Shown here in pieces: positions 60,856-64,000 of a DNA stretch of 64,000 nucleotides; positions within the stretch are counted from its first letter, which is position 1, and the number at the start of each line of letters is the position of its first letter. The notes beneath the pieces are model-generated. The model was not told the DNA's origin, ran no database searches, and saw only the letters and a list, made by a program, of their open reading frames with translations. The position numbers and the translations under genes are program-made. The stretch comes from Bacillus pseudomycoides (GTDB lineage Bacteria; Bacillota; Bacilli; Bacillales; Bacillaceae_G), in assembly GCF_022811845.1 (NCBI RefSeq), contig NZ_CP064266.1, positions 4,836,001 to 4,900,000 on the forward strand, in the 5' to 3' direction.

Positions 60856-62793
60856 CTACACCACTCGCTTAAACATCTTCTCCAGTTCATACGTCGAATG
60901 ATGCACAAGAATCGGTCTACCATGCGGACATGTATAAGGATTTGTTGTTGTACGCAGTTCTTCTAGCAGAGCAAAAATTTGATCGTTCGTTAAATATTGA
61001 TTTGCTTTAATTGATGCTTTACAGCTCATCATGATTGCTGCTTCTTCACGCAGTTTTTTAATATCGACTTTTTTCAGTTTAACAACTTGCTGCATCATTT
61101 CGTCGATGATTTCTGTTTCCTGACCTTTCGGGAACCACGTTGGATGCGAGCGAACGATAAAGGATTGATGACCGAATTGCTCTAGGAATAATCCTACCTT
61201 TTTTAATTCCTCTAATTGTTCTTCGACACGCAAAAATTCAGTGAGAGACAAATCAATGCGATATGGTACGAGTAATTCTTGTACTTCTTGCGTAACTTGA
61301 CCTACTTTATCACGGAAATATTCATAATTGATTCGTTCTTGTGCTGCATGCTGATCAATCATATATAACCCTTTATCATTTTGCGCGAAGATATAAGTTC
61401 CGTGCATTTGCCCAATTGGATAAAGTGGCGGTAAATCATTACCGTTCATTTCAATCTCTTGGATATCTTGAACTTCTTCTAATTCAAAGTCTTCTTCACT
61501 GCTATCCCATTCTTGATCTTCTTGAATTTTCTCTTCAATTAGCGGTTTAGAAGTTGATTGCCAGCTTTCTTCTTCTCTTACAAGTGATTGCGGTGGCTGC
61601 CACTCTTGCTTCGGTTGTTGCCAAAGTGGCGGCGCTGACGTTTGTTTTATTGTACTTACTTCTTCTTGCTTTTCATCCATCCCAGTCGGTAAAACAATAT
61701 TAGGCATAGATGGTTCTTTCGGTTTCGTATGCTCAAAATGAAATTGTTCTTGCATACTTTCATTTTTTTCTTTTTTCTTCGTTGTCACTCCAGCATCCGG
61801 AATAAGTTGTATTTTTTTAAATGCATCTTGCAACGTCTTTTCAATTAATTGCAGTAATTCCTGTTCTTTACTGAAGCGCACTTCTAATTTCGCTGGATGC
61901 ACGTTAACATCGACTAACATTGGGTCCATCTCGATTGATAAGAACCCAATTGGATAGCGGCCAACTGGAAGCAATGTGTGATACCCTTGCTGAATAGCTT
62001 TCATTAGTACATAGTTACGAACGTAACGACCATTTACAATCGTTGACATGTAGTTACGAGATGCTCTCGTTACTTCAGGTAACGTTACATAACCACGAAT
62101 CGTAAAGTCTAACGATTCCGCTTCAATTGGAATCAATTTTTTCGCAACTTGAATGCTGTAAATAGCTGCAAGTACTTGTCTGACATCACCATTTCCCGAT
62201 GTATGCAGCAGCTTTTTCTCATTATGAAACAGTTTCAAAGACACTTCTGGATGCGACATCGCAATGCGGTACACAATGTCTGTAATATTCCCAAGCTCCG
62301 TATGAATTGTTTTCATATATTTAAGGCGCGCTGGCGTGTTAAAAAACAAATTTTGAACCGTAATATCTGTTCCTTTACGACTCGCTGTTTTTTCCTGTTT
62401 TATAATGTCTCCGCCCTTAATAACAAGATGCGTGCCTGGTGCATCTCCTGTGCTAGTGATTAACTCTAATTCACTAACAGATGCGATACTTGGCAATGCC
62501 TCACCGCGGAAACCTAGAGTCCGAATGCGAAACAGGTCATTTTCATCCTTAATTTTGCTTGTTGCATGCCGTTCAAAGGCAACGATACAATCTTCTTCAG
62601 CAATGCCATCCCCATTATCGATGATGCGAATTTTCGATAATCCAGCTTCTTCTAAGTGGATTTCAATAGATGTACTATTCGCATCGATGGAATTTTCGAC
62701 AAGTTCTTTTACAACTGAAGCAGGGCGTTCAACTACTTCCCCTGCTGCAATTAAATTGGAGAGTTGGTCATCGAGTTTGCGAATTTTCCCCAT
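60856..62793 (-). CDS. mutL: DNA mismatch repair protein MutL
   Basis: A 645-residue GHKL ATPase. N-terminal motifs are ELVENSIDA, DNGDGI, TLGFRGEALPS and GRYVRN. A Glu/Gln-rich linker spans about 330-455. The C-terminal endonuclease domain has DQHAAQERINYE and CPHGRP, so this is a nicking MutL. It follows mutS by eight bases. Confidence 0.97.
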   Translation of the reverse strand: MGKIRKLDDQLSNLIAAGEVVERPASVVKELVENSIDANSTSIEIHLEEAGLSKIRIIDNGDGIAEEDCIVAFERHATSKIKDENDLFRIRTLGFRGEALPSIASVSELELITSTGDAPGTHLVIKGGDIIKQEKTASRKGTDITVQNLFFNTPARLKYMKTIHTELGNITDIVYRIAMSHPEVSLKLFHNEKKLLHTSGNGDVRQVLAAIYSIQVAKKLIPIEAESLDFTIRGYVTLPEVTRASRNYMSTIVNGRYVRNYVLMKAIQQGYHTLLPVGRYPIGFLSIEMDPMLVDVNVHPAKLEVRFSKEQELLQLIEKTLQDAFKKIQLIPDAGVTTKKKEKNESMQEQFHFEHTKPKEPSMPNIVLPTGMDEKQEEVSTIKQTSAPPLWQQPKQEWQPPQSLVREEESWQSTSKPLIEEKIQEDQEWDSSEEDFELEEVQDIQEIEMNGNDLPPLYPIGQMHGTYIFAQNDKGLYMIDQHAAQERINYEYFRDKVGQVTQEVQELLVPYRIDLSLTEFLRVEEQLEELKKVGLFLEQFGHQSFIVRSHPTWFPKGQETEIIDEMMQQVVKLKKVDIKKLREEAAIMMSCKASIKANQYLTNDQIFALLEELRTTTNPYTCPHGRPILVHHSTYELEKMFKRVV

Positions 62794-62801
62794 CTACTTA
62801 C

Positions 62802-64000
62802 TCATCCTTTCTTTAACTTTTTCTGTAAACGATACAATTCATTTAACGCTTCTAGAGGCGTCATATCAAGTAAATCAATTTTTTTAATTTGCGCTAATAC
62901 AGCTGTTTCTTTTGAATCAATCACAGGCTTGTCTTGTTTTTCCGAAGACTGTTCTGTAGCAAAGAAAGATAGCTGTGATTCTTCTGCTTCTTCCTTCTTC
63001 TCTGGTAGTGTCTCTGCTTTTTCCTTTATTACAACTGATTCTTGAATAGTTGGTTCTTGAACAATTTCTTCTTGGTCCTTAATTTCTGCACGTTTCGGAA
63101 TGATGATTTCCTCTTGTCCTTCTAGCTGTGCTAATACTTCTTTTGCACGAGCAATTAAGCTATCTGGAAGCTCGGCAAGTTGAGCCACGTGAATACCGTA
63201 ACTTTTATCTGCTGCACCGTCTTGAATTTTATGCAAGAAAACAACTTTTCCGTTTTCTTCAATAGCTGAAACGTGTACGTTTTTCAACTGTGTCAGACTT
63301 TCTTCTAACACAGTTAATTCGTGATAATGTGTGGAGAATAGTGTCTTCGCTCCAATTTGGTCATGAATATGCTCGATGATTGCTTGTGCGAGTGCCATAC
63401 CGTCATACGTAGATGTACCGCGGCCAATTTCATCGAATAAAATTAAGCTTCTTTCTGATGCATTTGCAATTGCATTTTTTGCTTCTAACATTTCGACCAT
63501 AAACGTACTTTGACCTGAAATTAAATCATCTGCTGCACCAATTCTCGTAAAGATTTGATCGAATACTGGTAATACAGCTTCGGTTGCAGGTACAAAGCAA
63601 CCGATTTGCGACATAACAGTAACAAGTGCTAATTGACGCATATACGTACTCTTACCAGACATGTTTGGACCTGTAATTAAAAAGACATCCATGTTTTCAG
63701 GCATTACACAATCATTTGGAACATACAATTTTCCGTTCAACACTTTTTCTACAACAGGATGGCGACCATCTTTTATAAAGATTTCACGCTTATCTGTTAA
63801 CACTGGTTTTACAAATTGTTCTTCTTCGCTCACCGTTGCAAAACTTTGCAGTACATCTAGTTCACTAATTACTTTCGCTAAGTGCTGTAATTTCGGAATA
63901 AACACTTTTACTTCTTCACGAAGTGCTGTAAACAAATCATATTCTAGCTGTACAATTTTTTCTTCTGCCTCTAAAATCAATGTTTCTTTTTCTTTTAATT
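62802..64000 (-). CDS. mutS: DNA mismatch repair protein MutS, C-terminal part (5' end outside window)
   Basis: The frame is open to the right edge. Visible parts are the end of the clamp/lever region (LKEKETLILEAEEKIVQLEYDLF), the ATPase domain with GPNMSGKSTYMRQ, Walker B LILFDEIGRGTSTYDG and FSTHYHELT, and a C-terminal Glu-rich tail with the SQLSFF motif that binds the sliding clamp. It recognises mismatches and recruits MutL. Confidence 0.97.
   Translation of the reverse strand, partial: LKEKETLILEAEEKIVQLEYDLFTALREEVKVFIPKLQHLAKVISELDVLQSFATVSEEEQFVKPVLTDKREIFIKDGRHPVVEKVLNGKLYVPNDCVMPENMDVFLITGPNMSGKSTYMRQLALVTVMSQIGCFVPATEAVLPVFDQIFTRIGAADDLISGQSTFMVEMLEAKNAIANASERSLILFDEIGRGTSTYDGMALAQAIIEHIHDQIGAKTLFSTHYHELTVLEESLTQLKNVHVSAIEENGKVVFLHKIQDGAADKSYGIHVAQLAELPDSLIARAKEVLAQLEGQEEIIIPKRAEIKDQEEIVQEPTIQESVVIKEKAETLPEKKEEAEESQLSFFATEQSSEKQDKPVIDSKETAVLAQIKKIDLLDMTPLEALNELYRLQKKLKKG

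Noticed and set aside
1..64000. tRNA or rRNA genes
   Set aside because: No cloverleaf-like segment with CCA-proximal features or rRNA signature was noticed by eye; this was not a computed search.

Overview
The window looks like chromosomal DNA from the Bacillus cereus group (cereus, thuringiensis, anthracis or a close relative). It is AT-rich and low-GC Gram-positive in style, with GGAGG ribosome sites and intrinsic terminators. The gene order mutS-mutL ... hfq-miaA ... spoVK-hflX-glnR-glnA is present. It also carries group hallmarks: a long collagen-like spore-surface gene, a 216-residue prolyl 4-hydroxylase identical in length to the anthrax enzyme, small spore proteins and a dispersed bcr-like repeat. 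No rRNA, tRNA or CRISPR array was seen.

Layout. 1-237 is the 3' end of an exosporium/collagen-type protein. 495-7714 is a phage-derived module inserted beside glnA: dUTPase, small unknown genes, AbrB-like regulator, DnaC-like loader, DnaD-like initiator, a frameshifted DUF771-like gene, divergent Cro/repressor genes, ImmA-type protease and integrase. 7845-19762 is core genome: glnA-glnR with GlnR boxes, PLP enzyme, hflX, TRIC-type protein, two small spore-type genes, spoVK, a catalytically degenerate tyrosine recombinase, a 936-residue Gly-X-Gln collagen-like protein, hfq and miaA. 20083-31792 is accessory and eroding: a 3D-domain cell-wall protein, a fructose PTS remnant, Fe-alcohol dehydrogenase, DUF420/CtaM-like protein, a tandem pair of group-specific proteins, an IS3 remnant, formate/nitrite channel, HU, copZ, csoR and a frameshifted LTA-synthase-like gene. 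32086-36770 is a Fur-controlled siderophore uptake operon ending in an esterase. Then come exoA, an adaptive-response operon adaA-adaB-alkA, pepT, prolyl 4-hydroxylase and assorted small genes to about 50.8 kb.

51197-56305 is a compact heme-stress island: an HssS-like sensor kinase, HrtB/HrtA-like efflux pump, and an HsmA-DUF2871-CcdC membrane cluster. Each of the three transcription units is preceded by an HssR-type direct repeat (GTTCATATT-N2-GTTCATATT or a variant). A TATAAT-like hexamer follows exactly seven bases later in every case. The cognate response regulator HssR is not in the window.

56575-60280 is a graveyard of mobile DNA: azoreductase tail, IS3 remnant, frameshifted grpB and a frameshifted IS110 recombinase. 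The non-coding leader of the IS110 gene shares an ordered set of motifs with a second, opposite-strand, promoter-preceded structured region at 60002-60125. This looks like a bridge-RNA scaffold plus an orphan relative. 60856-64000 holds mutL and the 3' part of mutS.

Several broken genes differ from an intact frame by one base in a short homopolymer. They may be real decay or sequencing error; this cannot be settled here.
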